Below, in pieces: positions 11,800-23,729 of a stretch of 64,000 nt of DNA (position 1 is the first letter of the stretch; every line of letters starts with the position of its first letter). Source of the stretch: Crambe crambe (Eukaryota > Porifera > Demospongiae > Poecilosclerida > Crambeidae); contig OZ004583.1 of NCBI GenBank assembly GCA_963924555.1, positions 3,877,501 through 3,941,500 of the forward strand, written 5' to 3'. Under the pieces are notes generated by a model. It was not told the DNA's origin and ran no database searches. It saw only the letters and a list, made by a program, of their open reading frames with translations. Both the position numbers and the translations under genes were made by a program.

Positions 11800-12812
11800 C
11801 CACATAATACCGATCATTTACTCCTTTTATTTTTTATTCCAAGTATTCAAAAGAACATAATCAGCTGTGCAAGGTCTAATGGTCTTCTGAATGGAGTGGC
11901 TATACTATGTACTTTAGCCTTGCAAGCCACACCCAAAAGTTGCCACTTATGAGACTAGGAGTATGATCACTACTGGGTGCAGAGTCAGAGAGTATTGTCT
12001 AGAGGTAGAAGATTGCAACTTTCTAGTGCCCTCCTGCAAATGCTCTACAAGATGCAGTTTTTGTGATGGGGTTCCCCAAAATTATATGGGAGTCCTAATA
12101 TAATTATTTGGGGATAGGGTCCACAAGGTGATCCCCAAATCAGAAGATCCCTAAAACTGGCACCATACTGCACATTCACAAGTATAGCACCAAAGCAGCT
12201 ATGAAAGCTTCATGCACAGAGAATCCAGTAGCAGAGAGTCATGTGAAAACTAACATAGGCTTCCTAGTTAGAAATATAAGGATTCTCTGGGACTTCATGG
12301 CCCCATCCCTAGTTTGTTCATGTTGCTTATTAAGCTCTTCTCTAGAAAAATAAAATGCCACAAACATTTCTCTACTTGGCAGGAAAAAAGTTCCCTCCAA
12401 TAGAGAAGCGTGGTTACTACAGGGAGACAAGATGGTTGGTCTTATTCAGTTTCAAGTAGTGAAATCTTCCATAGATCATCCCATTATTAATTATTTGAAC
12501 CTTCACAGAAGAGCCATACATGACCAAGGCTGCCAGCCAAACATGACAACACATGCAGTAGTTACTGCTTTGTACAAGTATTTCTATATTAGGCCTCATA
12601 GACATAAAGATGCAAACATTCTGATGAGATTTGCATAGCTGCCATGTTCTATTCAGCCTATGTGAATGATGATTTGAAATTTTGAATGGACAAAGTTGTA
12701 TCAAGAATCATAACTAACACGTTCTCTTTTTATCCGTAAAGTAATAACCTATTAGGTACGAAAGCATAACGAATAATAATAATTATGTGGTGTGTGGGCA
12801 GCATTTATTTAC
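11800..12812. other. Intergenic, nothing recognised
   Basis: No gene supported. Short ORFs near 12239-12704 lie on both strands over the same bases and have no family features. Confidence 0.4.
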
Positions 12813-12991
12813 CTTCAAGCTATTTCTTAGAACTTTTATTTCTGAGTTTCGAACTTCATATATGAGCTCCTGTACATGAAAATTTGTAATAATCATGAAC
12901 ACGATATAACATTTCCAATTACCTCTTTGATATCAGAGGGGACACATATAGAATCCAGATAACTTTTGAAGTATGCAATCATTTCATCACC
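12813..12991 (-). CDS. Two linked exons of an unrecognised minus-strand gene
   Basis: Exon 12923-12991 (23 codons, GDEMIAYFKSYLDSICVPSD) and exon 12813-12869 (19 codons, ELIYEVRNSEIKVLRNSLK) each sit between a good acceptor (TCTATAG, TGTACAG) and donor (GTAATT, GTAAAT), are both phase 0, and are separated by a 53-bp intron. This matches the exon/intron style of the confirmed genes. The composition looks like part of a helical protein. I could not find further exons or name the family, so it could be a gene remnant. Confidence 0.4.
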
Positions 12992-14077
12992 CTATAGAAA
13001 TTTAAATGGTTCTGCTGAACTCTCAATTATGTGATCCTTGAATTCAGTTTGAACTAGCTAATTACAGAGCAACCACTAAAAAATTGCTTGGGGAAACAAT
13101 ATTAATACAGAGATGCACTAAAATTAATACCAAGTATAAAATTAACACACAATTAGGTATCATATATGGCTTCCTTCACACTTACTTTGGTAGACTGAAT
13201 CGGTCAAACCACATACACAATTTGAGGCAAATTTAATTGTAGTGTGGCTCACAAAAATGGCTAGACTAAAACTGGTACCAGGATTGTGTCAAGACATCCT
13301 TACTTAGCTGATATAGCTTCTAAGCAGGGTATTCAGTACACTTATGGTCACTGGTTTCACGAGGAATTGGAAGAAGGATTGTTAAGAGAAGTGAGTCTTG
13401 CTCTTGTTCTTATTCCTTATGGTACATTTTGAACTTTAATAAGTGCAGGACACTCTGGATTTGTGAGTCATGTTTTGCTGGAACCATCATCGAATGTTAG
13501 CTACACTTTATGCACTGATGCCATATTTGAAAGAGCTTAAACTGCTCATGTCCTTCAATGGCTATGTGAACAAATCTTGTGTGTAAAATGACACACAATC
13601 TCTCTCCTATGGTGAAAAGCAAATACACAAGCTCAACATGGTCTCCCAGGATGATAACTAGTTCAAAGTATACCTACCACAAAGGCACTTTCTTCTGGTA
13701 TTATGGAAATCCCATCAGGACACCATCTGTATACTGCTACTGGGTTGGTATGCAATTATATCTCCATGATTATCAGGTTTCACACACACATGCGGACGAA
13801 TACACTGCTGTTGCAAGTAGATTTAGTGACTATCCATGTTATTCATACGCATAATAACGCATTACCACAATTATCAAAGAGAGCAGTAGCCCTCATGACA
13901 TGGACGCTGCATGATCCACTCCAAATTCTACCAGCTACAAGTTTTTCTAGTTGACAATCCCCAAAAGAGTCAATTTATACTTTGATAATCTGCATGCACA
14001 TGTATTTGATATCAAATTTGAAATTATTGCCATGTGGAATTGTATAGCAGCTAGCTGTACTACTCTTGATCTCTTCA
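12992..14077. other. Intergenic, possible stray exon
   Basis: No gene is supported. One plus-strand stretch at about 13312-13391 (GIQYTYGHWFHEELEEGLL) lies between an AG and a GTGAGT donor but has no recognisable partner. ORFs at 13579-13954 overlap in two frames and are probably chance. Confidence 0.3.
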
Positions 14078-14412
14078 CAACTCAATAAAGGAAAAAAAGT
14101 TATTCTAAATAAAAAAGAAAAGTAGGGACGAAAGAAAAGTAGGGACGGCTGTGTGCGGTTCAATAAAGTTCAGCAACAAGAGTTCAGTCAAGTAACACCT
14201 TACCTATCACCAATGTTACCGAATTACAAGCTAACTATTCCTACTTCACTCCAAGAAGAGAGGGAGTGAAGTAGGAATAGCAAGCTTGTAGTTTGGTAAT
14301 ATTGATGATGGGTAAGGTGTTACTTGACTGAAGTCCATCTTGTTATGAACCACACACAGGCACCCCTGCTTTTCTTTTTTATTTAGAATGAATATTTTTC
14401 CCTTTACTTGTT
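14078..14412. mobile_element. Foldback MITE, ~335 bp
   Basis: Long imperfect inverted arms: AGTCAAGTAACACCTTACC near 14190 pairs with GGTAAGGTGTTACTTGACT near 14315, and TTCTAAATAAAAAAGAAAAG at 14103 pairs with its complement ending at 14388. The centre is ACTTCACTCC...GGAGTGAAGT. A second copy lies at 38290-38675. Confidence 0.75.
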
Positions 14413-14741
14413 CATCACTTTTTTTATGTAATATTCGATTATTTTATCATAGGCAACTGGATGCTGTGAACCTGCTATCCAAGTTAAAGTTCATGTATTG
14501 TATTCATTAGAGGCTTCAACATATTATTGTATGAGCCGATCTGGATGGACTGATCTCCTATCTATACAGTTTATAATAAGATTGCTAATTTTGTATCACT
14601 ATGCCTGGTGTTGTGCATGTTGTTGGATGAAGCATCAAGAGACCAAAATAGCTAATGACAGATTTGCTAGTCAAAACCAAGAATCACATGTATGGAGGCG
14701 GGGCATAAAGATGCCTGCCACACATTGTAGGTTTAAAGCTA

Positions 14742-14870
14742 CAGCGGTTTTCCAAAATCTTGCAACAGCAGAAGCCAGTCACATGATCAATATGAGCAAT
14801 CTGACCAACCAGTTCGCTCCTATCACTTCCGCTTTCCACCTTCCTGTTGCAAGGTTTTGGAAAACTGCTG
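14742..14870. mobile_element. TA-flanked MITE, 129 bp
   Basis: Inverted ends CAGCGGTTTTCCAAAATCTT and complement, about 28 bp, flanked by TA. A near-identical interior (GAGCAATCTGACCAACCAGT) occurs in the copy at 53127-53277. The 131-codon ORF that crosses it is an artefact of the element. Confidence 0.8.
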
Positions 14871-14872
14871 TA

Positions 14873-16118
14873 GCTAGCCAGTTAGGATTATAGTAGTCTC
14901 AGACCCCTCACCCACCCACCTGCATGCACGAAGGGGGAGAGTCTGGCTTGTGAGACTAGGATTATAGTGCAGTCAATTTTGAGTAGTGTGATATAAAAAT
15001 ACATGTTCTGTCTAGTTGCTGACTGTAGGAGGGAAGTATTTTGGAGTTATGAAAGAAAATAGTCCAAGGGGGCTGCACGCACATAAAACACTAAACTCCT
15101 GCATTTATGTGTGCATAGATAAAACCAAAGTGTGTAGAAAAAGAACAAGTGAGGGAAAAAACAGGGTTCTATCTAGGATTTTTTTGCATGCAGGAAAATT
15201 TTGCCTTGGCCATACCCACTTTCACCTAACCACACCCTTTTTGGATATCAAACCATGATGTTTTGCAAAAAATATATACAAACAATGATTTTAGCTAGCA
15301 GCTGCAATTGTTGATATGAGGAGATTAAGATTACACTCCTATTCATGCAAAACACTCTTTTATGGTCATCATAACCTCTGGGTGTGTGATTGCCACATGT
15401 CCAATAGAGATCCGTGATGACAATGAAGCGCTGAGGTACTCACAGAAGAAATTACGTATAATTTTTCCCCCCTATATACTTGGTATGTAATTTTTCATTT
15501 TACAGTATCCCCTGCTCCCCCCCCCCCCCAAATGATGATAATAATAATAAATAAACAACTATTGTACATGTCCATTAATTAACACCCCTGAACTCTACTT
15601 CGTTTTGGCTGCACATCAGGTCAGTAGCATCTCCATGTTGACAATCTTTACCATACAATCTAAGAACAAGTGCAGCAGAATTCTCATCTGCCTTGATTGC
15701 AGACAGAGATGAAATTCTGCTAACCAGTATGTATGTGGAAGCTTTGTGGCCATTATAGTCACTTCAATTGCAAGGTTTGCAAGAAATGATACCTCTCCCC
15801 TTCAGCCTTTAACTTAAGTATAGTAGTCTCACGAGCCAGCCCACTTATTTTTTTTTTCGCAGGGAGGTTGTTGGTGAAAATAAGGATCTGTTAGTCTCGT
15901 GCGGGCCAGACTCTCACATGCGGACAAAAGAGTCTGACCACGGGAGACTAGGTCAAACTCGAGCCAAATTTTTTCTGGAGTAGACGTACGTAACGTGTCC
16001 TATTTTGTAATGAACATTAAAAAATTGCCGATGCAATCAGCGTAACACTTGTTATACGGGCATTATAAGAGCGTGCGCGGTAGGTCCCTAGTAATAGATT
16101 TTTCTGCAGCAATTCAGG
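14873..16118. repeat. Repeat fragments, no gene
   Basis: Holds an element end at 15162-15250 (CAGGGTTCTATCTAGG, then CACACCCTTTTTGGATA) shared with 46746-46836; a poly-C tract near 15517-15529 followed by an ATA-rich stretch; segments at 15388-15460 and 15597-15740 related to the triple repeat at 32085; and a TAGTCTCG foldback near 15890-15950. Confidence 0.5.
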
Positions 16119-16271
16119 ATGGCTATCTTCATGGATAATGTGATGGAAGATACCACATGCAGCATTTCAGACTGTGCAAGTGAGAGTGAGAGTGTATATG
16201 AAAGTTCCAGTGAAAGTGATGAAAGTTTATCTGAAAGTGATGAAAGTTTATCTAAGGCCACTCCAAATTAA
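16119..16271 (+). pseudogene. Acidic Ser/Glu-rich ORF interrupted by a MITE
   Basis: 50 codons beginning MAIFMDNVMEDTTCSISDC followed by SESESVYESSSESDESLSE-type repeats. The reading frame runs into the inserted element at 16256, whose sequence provides the stop. Across the insertion the same frame resumes at 16459 (SEEVSTET) before a TGA. It may be the first exon of the decayed gene whose later blocks lie at 17690-18745. Unrecognised family; no function inferred. Confidence 0.4.
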
Positions 16272-16455
16272 TTTCCTAGAATCCAAGGACAGATCTAAAG
16301 CTTTACCCAAGTCATTGGTGGGATCTAGCTAGCAGCAGCCCAAGCTTGGCGCGGCGCTTTCTACACACAAAAAATAAACGAATGACATCACCATGCGGCT
16401 GCAGATTCCGGATGCGGGCGGTGGACGAGAAACAGAAAATTAATTTGGAATGGCC
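16256..16455. mobile_element. PIF/Harbinger-type MITE, 200 bp
   Basis: Inverted ends GGCCACTCCAAATTAATTT and AAATTAATTTGGAATGGCC, flanked by TAA on both sides (16253-16255 and 16456-16458). A 3-bp TWA duplication with GGCC ends is the PIF/Harbinger pattern. The subterminal GCGGGCGGTGGAC block is shared with the ~3 kb element ending at 28811. Confidence 0.8.
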
Positions 16456-16587
16456 TAAGAGTGAGGAAGTTTCAACAGAGACATGATGTAGGAATGCGTA
16501 ACCGTAAATAGCTAATGAGTCAGTCTGTATAGATAATTATAGACATGCATAGCTAGTTAGCTAAGACTTCGCTTCTATACAATCATA

Positions 16588-17670
16588 GGAGCTGACCACT
16601 CTAAACTGATATCTGTACTGTCTGGAGTCCCTCTATTAGGACCTTTACTATTTTTGGTTTATATTAACGATCTCCCAATAAAAAGTCAACTCTACCCTTG
16701 TTTGCTGATGATGCAAAATGCTCCAACAAAATCATGGACCTGTCCGACCAAGCCAGTTTACAAGATGGCCTAAACTCCATCTATGAGTGGAGTCGTAACT
16801 GAAACGTTACAAAATTATCTAAGCCACTTGATGAATCCTACACCCTGAACTCCAACCTAATCGCAATTCAATCTAGACATAGGGACCTGGGAGTGGTTTT
16901 ATCTTCCGATTTGTCATGGAATGAACACTATAACACAATTATTACAAGAGCATACAAAGTATTGGGACTTTTACGTAGAAAATTTAAATGTGCTAGCTCA
17001 ATTTTTGTGCTGTACATTTCTCTAATTCGATCACAGCTCATGTACTGTTCGGTATTGTGGAGGCCTCAATTTAAAAAGAAAATTGAAAGGTTAGAAAATG
17101 TCCAAAGAAGTTAAAGACTACAGTACCGACTAACTTTACCAGACTTAATCTTCTTCCCCTGATGTACCACTTCAAAATAAACGACATCATGTTTGCTGTG
17201 AGTCAACTCAAAGACCCAAAAGACCACTCCGATCTGTCTAAACACGTTTCATTCAGTCCAGCTTCTACCAGGTCATCATCAAAGCTGAAAATGTCTCATA
17301 CAAGAAGTACCAATAATATGAGTAGACACTTCTATTTTAATCGCCTGCCATGTCTATGGAACGCCCTTCCTCCTATTGACCTGAATTTATCCTTACCCAC
17401 TATCAAATGACATTTATTAGCTATAATCACTTTCGGACTCATTTTTCTGTCAACAACTCTTGCAGTTATCATTTTATGTGCCCATGTGCAAAATGTTCTT
17501 TCTCTCCTTCCAATTGTCACCTTTTAGCTAATCGAATTATTTTTAATTGTCATGGCTGCCAGTCCACCTGGTTGACCATCCGTACTTCAGCCATTTTTTC
17601 TGACATTCTTTGTCTTTTGCACTTTCTACAAGTACTGTAAAGCAATAAAATAAATAAATAAATAAATAAA
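16588..17670 (+). mobile_element. 5'-truncated LINE (CR1/L2-like), decayed
   Basis: Reverse-transcriptase blocks appear in order across frame changes: SGVPLLGPLLFLVYINDLP at 16621, then the FADD palm motif near 16700, then DLGVVLSSDLSWNEHY and RSQLMYCSVLWRP (16885-17114), then the C-terminal FYFNRLPCLWNALPPIDLN region (17330-17400) and a final Cys-rich CPCAKC near 17480. It ends in an (ATAA)n tail at 17641-17670. Frame changes and missing 5' half show it is dead. It is inserted in plus orientation inside or beside the decayed gene flanking it. Confidence 0.8.
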
Positions 17671-17689
17671 GTAGGCCCTAGCAACTGCA

Positions 17690-18745
17690 AAGGAAACTAT
17701 CAGTGAGACAGCTTTAGGAGGATCTGGCTACACTGAGTTCTTCATCATAATTGCATCATCCATTTGTGATGAGGAACTCATCAGACGGTCTCCAAGAGGA
17801 CAGTGTCTTAGTGGACTGCTGCATCACATTAAAAAGATTGCTGTGGAACATACAACCACAGTTGCTGTCAAGCTGCTAACAGAGGTATATAGCTGTGTTA
17901 CTGCTGCAAAGTGATACAAGTTACTATCTGCTCTGCTGGCCTCCATATGGTTGGCATTCATCTAGTATGATGTAGCAAGCCTGTAATCCAAGCCTGGTCT
18001 AACTTTACACGTTATTTCCCTCCACAATACCTTGGCGAGAAAAATTTTGCATTGCAGGTGATGCTCGACAGAATAAGAAATGAGGCAGAGGCAAGACACC
18101 ACATGCATGCATGCACCAGAAATAAATTTTTACCATTAACAGCAACTGAGAGTAATGCCATAAGGTACATGGCAGGGTATGTTGCTGTTAAACTCTTAAA
18201 AAGGCTAAGAAAAATATAAAGAATCCCGATAGAAGGGAAAAAAATCTGTTCATCAATGTACTGGAGAAGATGAAAGCTGAGCAACATGCTCAAAGATGAC
18301 AATCAGCACCTGCCAGAGGAAAAAGACAAGCCCCACCCCCTCCTCAAGGAACCACTAATCATCCTTTTACAATACTTGAAGAGTCTCAACCCGGCCTGGC
18401 TTGCCATGCACCTTATCTGACTACAGTTCACAGTGGTCTGAACTGATTGATCGTGGTCGTCTTTACCATGTGAATGAGGATGTATACAATAGAAATGATT
18501 GTCAGACAAGAACTTTAAACAACAAATTATACAGATCTTTGTTCACTTATCAGCGAACTTATACTTTCGGATCAGGCAATTCTGAGATGCTGGGAAGGTA
18601 TTGCTGACAGCATTCCCATCAAGTACGAGCAGTAGAATATTGAGTTATTGAAAGATATTGCACATCTTTGGGTAACTATACGTGGTTTTTCATTTGTAAA
18701 AACTTGGACAATGCATTTTGAAGTTAATAAATGCAAAAAGGTACA
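17690..18745 (+). pseudogene. Decayed multi-exon repeat-borne gene
   Basis: Four coding blocks survive: a 65-codon block at 17690-17885 (ETALGGSGYTEFFIIIASS) ending at a GTATAT donor; 18057-18203 with the motif SNAIRYMAGYVAVKLLK; 18418-18530 with QWSELIDRGRLYHVNEDVY; and 18640-18740 with HLWVTIRGFSFVKTW. Motif order (RYxAGYVxxKL, then W.ELIDRG.L, then LWVTxRGFS) resembles a large protein family of mobile or repeat-borne genes in sponges and cnidarians. Frameshifts and stops between blocks indicate a pseudogene. Biochemical activity is unknown to me. Confidence 0.5.
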
Positions 18746-21133
18746 AGGAAAACTCTGAAGCCAGAAACAAAGGACACATAAACTACCTTGTGTGTATAGT
18801 TGTTATTCCATATAATGTTTGTGTGTTCATCCAGCTAATGTATAGGGGTATATCCCTCTCATTTCAATTATGCTCATAAAAATAACTAGCAGAATAATAC
18901 TGATGCAGATGCATATAACTGACTTATCTTGTTTTTGCCTCTCAAATTGCAATCTTTAAATACTAAATCCCGGGCCCAAGACCCTCCTAGATAGTGAGCT
19001 GTGTAGCCTAACTTCAACCCCAAATTAAATTTCCTCAATGGAACCCTGGCAGTGGGCAGTGGTCTTACGGGCACATGGGCATCGTGCGCCCCCTTTCAAA
19101 TTCCTGGATCCACCTCTGATGTATCAACCATGTACCAATCATTGTAAAATGTTGATGTATAATTTGCCAAGTAAAGCAACAGGTAGCTATTTTGGGTGCA
19201 TTGAGAATGATCCATGAGTCTTGCATGTAGAGCAGTGCCGGGCATCTATAAGCCTATTGATTGCTCTCTGCTGCTGCTTCTTTCTGCACTATTTTCGAGC
19301 ACTCAAGTGAAACTTACCTATGGCTGATATATAGCTAAGCAGTTTCACCATAGCTGATCAATGTCAGTATATTAGCTGCTATAATAACAATTATAGATCT
19401 TAGCAAAGTGCATTATTACAAGAGTACGCCAAATTCTACATTGCTCAAGCAATAATCAAGTCCTAGCTTTAGTATTTGCATGATGGAGCTTTTCTTTTAA
19501 TATTGTAGAACTGATGTTCTTCCCCTGACCCTATCATACCTCTGAGCAAAATTAGATTATCATTGTAGCACTCTTGTTATAAACAATCTAAAGCGACATC
19601 CCAATCCTAGTTCCAGCTGATTCATAAAGAAATGAAAAGCACTGAAGTGCTAACCCTCAGCGCAGCAAATTATTATTGGTTGTGCATGTGTTGGTGATTG
19701 GAAGCAATATTGCAAGTCAGAGAATATCAAAGTCAAGTTCCAGAAGTCGAATTGTCTTGCTCTGACAATAATCGTCAAACCATGCACAGCTGTCATGAAT
19801 AAAATACTTGGCTTCTAGCTATACTTGGCACACACAGCTTCCTCTGGGCTTTCTAGGCTATCTTTTTTGCTTTACTATTTTTATCAGTCTTTTTGCGGCA
19901 TTCAGCCTTCTCTTTAGTCTCTTTTACTCTAAGCATCATTCATTTCTTGCTTTCTACTGGTAGATCTAGTGGTCATGACTGGGTCAGTTCTAGAAATTAC
20001 ATAGCCACATGAACACATTAACTTCCTAACATGATTGGCTTTCCCACACCCCCTACAGGTTTTTGTAAGTCCCATATCTTACAAACTTGATAGCTGCTGG
20101 TTATCCTTGGGCTATAGCTGCAGAGATTCGCTCTGGATTCTGACTGTCACTCTGTCTTGATCAAATTTGCAAACATGAAAATGTAGATACATGCTCAGCT
20201 CTGAGCATGCGTGGAGTGCAGATTGCATGCATGGTACATGGTACATGTAGTGAGTATGCTAAGCTTATGGTGTGCATTATAAAGAATGAACGGCAATCCT
20301 GCCTTAGTCTCGAAATGAAGGCCTTATTCAAAAATCAAAGCAATTTAAACACAGGATTGCATCATCCAGATATCGCTGACACTGAAGTTGAAGTGTTCCA
20401 ATCGCTACTAGGTGAGCAGTCGATGTAACAGATACACACACACAGACAGACAGACACACAGACACAACTGACTACTATAACCCTCTGCACATGCGCACTG
20501 AGGGTTAATAATGCTCAACTGCTCTTTTTATGGACACTTTCACCCCAACAATATTTATTTCTTAAAGTGAGAATATCTTTATCCCAAACTGCTATTGCTC
20601 TACTGAATTAGTAAGTTACCTATGGATACTAAAGTTTGACCATCTTTTTACTGTATAGATTTTATTGCTCACTTTATAATAACGAGAAAAAAAAACAACA
20701 CCCCCACTGCTACGGCTTCCTGATGACCGTATTGTTATAATGGAAAAATTTGGATGTGCAGATTTCGTTTCTATGAGCCAACAGGACTGTTGTCAAGCAT
20801 TACAATGATGGTTTCTATAAATCACCGTATATCATTCGTATACGCATGTGTTTCACATCCATGGCAGTATTATCTATGCTTCAATATATCCTATACAAAA
20901 GTATTTGGCCCTCCACAAAAGCAGTCACAGCTTCTATTTGCTTTGCTTTCATACTGCTGTAGCCCAACTCAGCACCCTTGAAGAGATAGCCCTTTTCAAA
21001 GCCATGATCTTCTGCAGACCTACTCGTTAACATTGCACGCGTGATTATTCATAATGACGTATGTTATTAAGTGCATGACGCATTAAGGGTGCAGGCACAT
21101 AGTAACCAAGGCATGCGCTAGTACTAGCATTAA
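18746..21133. other. Intergenic, repeat fragments and a microsatellite
   Basis: No gene supported. A transposon-like end (TCCTGGATCCACCTCTG) sits at 19103-19119. A (CA)/(GACA) microsatellite is at 20432-20468. CTAACCCTCAGCGC near 19653 and GCGCACTGAGGGTTA near 20494 may be terminal repeats of a ~850-bp element. The 73-codon ORF at 20207 falls inside that interval and is unsupported. Confidence 0.4.
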
Positions 21134-21903
21134 CTAGGGCAATGTTCAACATTCAGTTGACAGCGAGCGAGCGAGCAAGCAAGTTTTCTTTAGTGCTAGC
21201 TATAACTCTTTAGAAGATTTTGCTGTTTAGTTCATATGTATTAGATAAGCTACAACTACTACTTTAGCTTTCGACAGTGAGCAAGTGAGCATGATAGGCT
21301 CCAGTGTTTGATATTGTGTCAGAGACAAGATTCATGTAAGTGGTGGTTCCAACCAGAAAACTCCACACATCAAAAGCTGTAAATACTTACCACAAGCACT
21401 TATATAAGCCAAGCGCCTACAATTCACTTTGATACATTAGCTAATTTTGAGTGAGTGAGCAAGCAAGTTAGTGCTACAACTGTTTTAGATTTGCTGTTGA
21501 GTTTATATGTAACAAAGTACTTAAATAAGCCAGGCTAGAGCCTCTACAACTACTACTATAGTAATGTGCAGCATTAATTTTGACAGTGAGCAAGTAAGCA
21601 GCTGATAGGCTCCAGTACTTACAAGCTTGATATTGCTGTCAGAGACAAGAGTCATGTAAGTTGTGGTTCCAACCAGGAAGATCCATACATAGAAAGCTGT
21701 AAATACTTACCACAAGCACTTAGATAACAAGCGCCTACAATCCACTCAGATAAGCCTAGCGCCTCTTCCGATAAAAGGCTGTAGAAAACAATCTAGCTTG
21801 ATTAATTGGAGCATGCGCATTATGCACGCGCACAGCGCTACTATTTCGGGACACGTACGTATGTACGCCTGCGGCATTTTGGAGTGTAGACGTACCTAGA
21901 TTA
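21134..21903. mobile_element. Copy 1 of the GGGCAATG...GCATTTTGG element
   Basis: Starts TAGGGCAATGTTCAACATT with GAGCGAGCGAGCAAGCAAG, and ends near GGCATTTTGGAGTGTAGAC. It contains two internal partial repeats of the AGCAAG/CTTACCACAAGCACTTA unit. Related copies are at 41088-41540 and 57753-58045, with inverted fragments at 45000-45200 and 54720-55380. Non-coding. Confidence 0.6.
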
Positions 21904-22316
21904 TTGGCGAGCGAAGCGAGCCACTCTCTGGTCATGTCAACGGGAGCTCGAGATATATATTTATATATATACTAGGGTATGTTCGTGTAACATATTCAAT
22001 CGGTGAGCGAAGCAGTTGGTGAAAGTCATTTGTACTTTGACTTACTAAGATATTGCAGCTGCATACATAGGAGGCTGTATAATGCTTACCACAAGCACTT
22101 AGAAAGTCAAGCGCCTACAATCCACTTAGCACCTCTATGATAAAATGCTGTAGAAAACAATAAGCTCAAGCTGTTTGTTCTAAGTGCTATGGGCAGGTTT
22201 CATTTGTGGGGTCAAAGGTCAAACGAACGTGCGCATGCGTATTATTAATTATGCCCGCTAGCTATTGACGGAGCTCCCGTTGACATGACCAGAGAGTGGC
22301 TCGCTTCGCTCGCCAA
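21904..22316. mobile_element. Foldback element with GGCGAGCGAAGCGAGCC ends
   Basis: About 50-bp perfect inverted ends (TTGGCGAGCGAAGCGAGCC, then CACTCTCTGGTCATGTCAAC). The interior has TA-rich sequence and CTAGGGTATGTTCGTGTAAC. A relative without the outer ends is at 24592-24968. Confidence 0.7.
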
Positions 22317-22726
22317 ATAAGACTTATTACACGAGTCAGCGTGAGATATGGGGAGATATTTCACGAGCCGAAGGCGAGTGAAATATCCCGCCATATCTCA
22401 CAGCTGACGAGTGTAATAAGTGATTTATTCTTACAGTGCACTACATATGTCACAACTAACAAGTCTAAGGAGTGTTTATAGCCATCATATAAACATACGT
22501 CTGTAGGAAGCTGTTATGAGGACCTGTAATATCACCAAGAAGCACTTTAGATAAGCCTAGCAGCCTACCGGGCCCTACAAATAACTAATGCACTTTGATA
22601 AACCGCTGTAAGATTCAATTAAGCTTGCCTATCATCTCCAGAAATGTCGGCCAAAAGGTTACTAGGCTAGTCTGCGCATGCGTAGTATACCGTTGAATAT
22701 GGGGATTTATTCAACGGCTCGTCTAT

Positions 22727-22818
22727 GGGGAAAATGTACTAGTGGGCGTGGTCTGTAAGAATAAATTTATATATATTTATTCTTACAGACCACGCCCACT
22801 AGTACATTTCCCCCATAG
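22727..22818. repeat. Near-perfect hairpin in palindrome spacer
   Basis: ATGGGGAAAATGTACTAGTG and its complement with a TA-rich loop; arms about 40 bp. It lies within a broader imperfect inverted repeat bounded by GTTGAATAAAT-type sequence. Confidence 0.75.
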
Positions 22819-22849
22819 ACCAGCCGTTGAATAAATAATAGTTAGATAA

Positions 22850-22985
22850 TGAGACCGAGGGATCTACCGTCTGTAGAAACCCGAAGGCCCTGGGCTGTAG
22901 CGTCCCGAGCGTAGCGAGGGCACTACTAGGGGCCTGAGGGTTTCTACAGACGGTAGATCCCGTTGGTCGAGGTGTCTAACTATTT
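22850..22985. mobile_element. Foldback MITE (GGATCTACCGTCTG family)
   Basis: Inverted arms from GTTAGATAATGAGACC through GGATCTACCGTCTGTAGAAA to their complements, with TTAGACA-type ends. Related sequence with the same GGATCTAC and GGCCTGAGGGT blocks is at 58405-58620. Confidence 0.65.
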
Positions 22986-23597
22986 TAGAACATGCCAATA
23001 ACCTTGACAATAACCTTGACAACCTAGCGCTATAGCTAGCTAGCTAGTTTCAAATACTCGGCATGGGGTGTATATATGTAGACTTACCTATGCCCTGAGA
23101 GGAGGTAAGTCTATATGTAGACACCTCCCAGTAAATAAGTGAACTGGTCTACCTCTAACTGACCAATCAGATTGCAGGAATCAATCAAGCCATGTTCTAA
23201 ATCCTCATATTCAACGGTTATATTCAACGGTCTACTGCGCATGTGCAGACTAGCCTAGTAACCTTTTTGGCCGACATTTTCTGAAGATGATAGGCAAGCT
23301 TAATTGAATCTTACAGCGGTTTGTCGAAGTGCATTAGTTATTTGTAGGGTCAGGTTGGCTGCTAGGCTTATCTAAAGTGCTTCGTGGTGAGTATTACAGG
23401 TTCTCATAACGGCTTCCTACACATTATGTTTATATGATGGCTATAGACACTCCTTAGACTTGTTAGTTGTGACATATGTAGTGCACTGTAAGAATAAATC
23501 ACTTATTACACTCGTCAGCTGTGAGATATGGCGAGATATTTCACTCGCCTTCGGCTCGTGAAATATCTCCCCATATCTCACGCTGACTCGTGTAATA

Positions 23598-23729
23598 CTG
23601 CAGATTTCACTTCCGTTTGAAAATTGAGTTTTGCGTATGACCTTTGACCCTCATTACCACTGTATAAAATTGCAATACAAAACATGCGCAGTAGCCCACG
23701 CAATTTTCAAACGCAAGTGAAATCTGCAG
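23598..23729. mobile_element. TA-flanked MITE in right arm of palindrome
   Basis: Ends CTGCAGATTTCACTTCCG and complement, flanked by TA. The left arm of the palindrome has the empty site, so insertion followed palindrome formation. A second copy is at 53295-53549. Confidence 0.85.

Noticed and set aside
14498-14893. 131-codon plus ORF
   Set aside because: A third of it is the translated MITE at 14742-14870, which recurs at 53127 in a different context; no protein family features.
16893-17410. Host gene with two exons
   Set aside because: Both ORFs are reverse-transcriptase C-terminal segments of one truncated LINE ending in an (ATAA)n tail.
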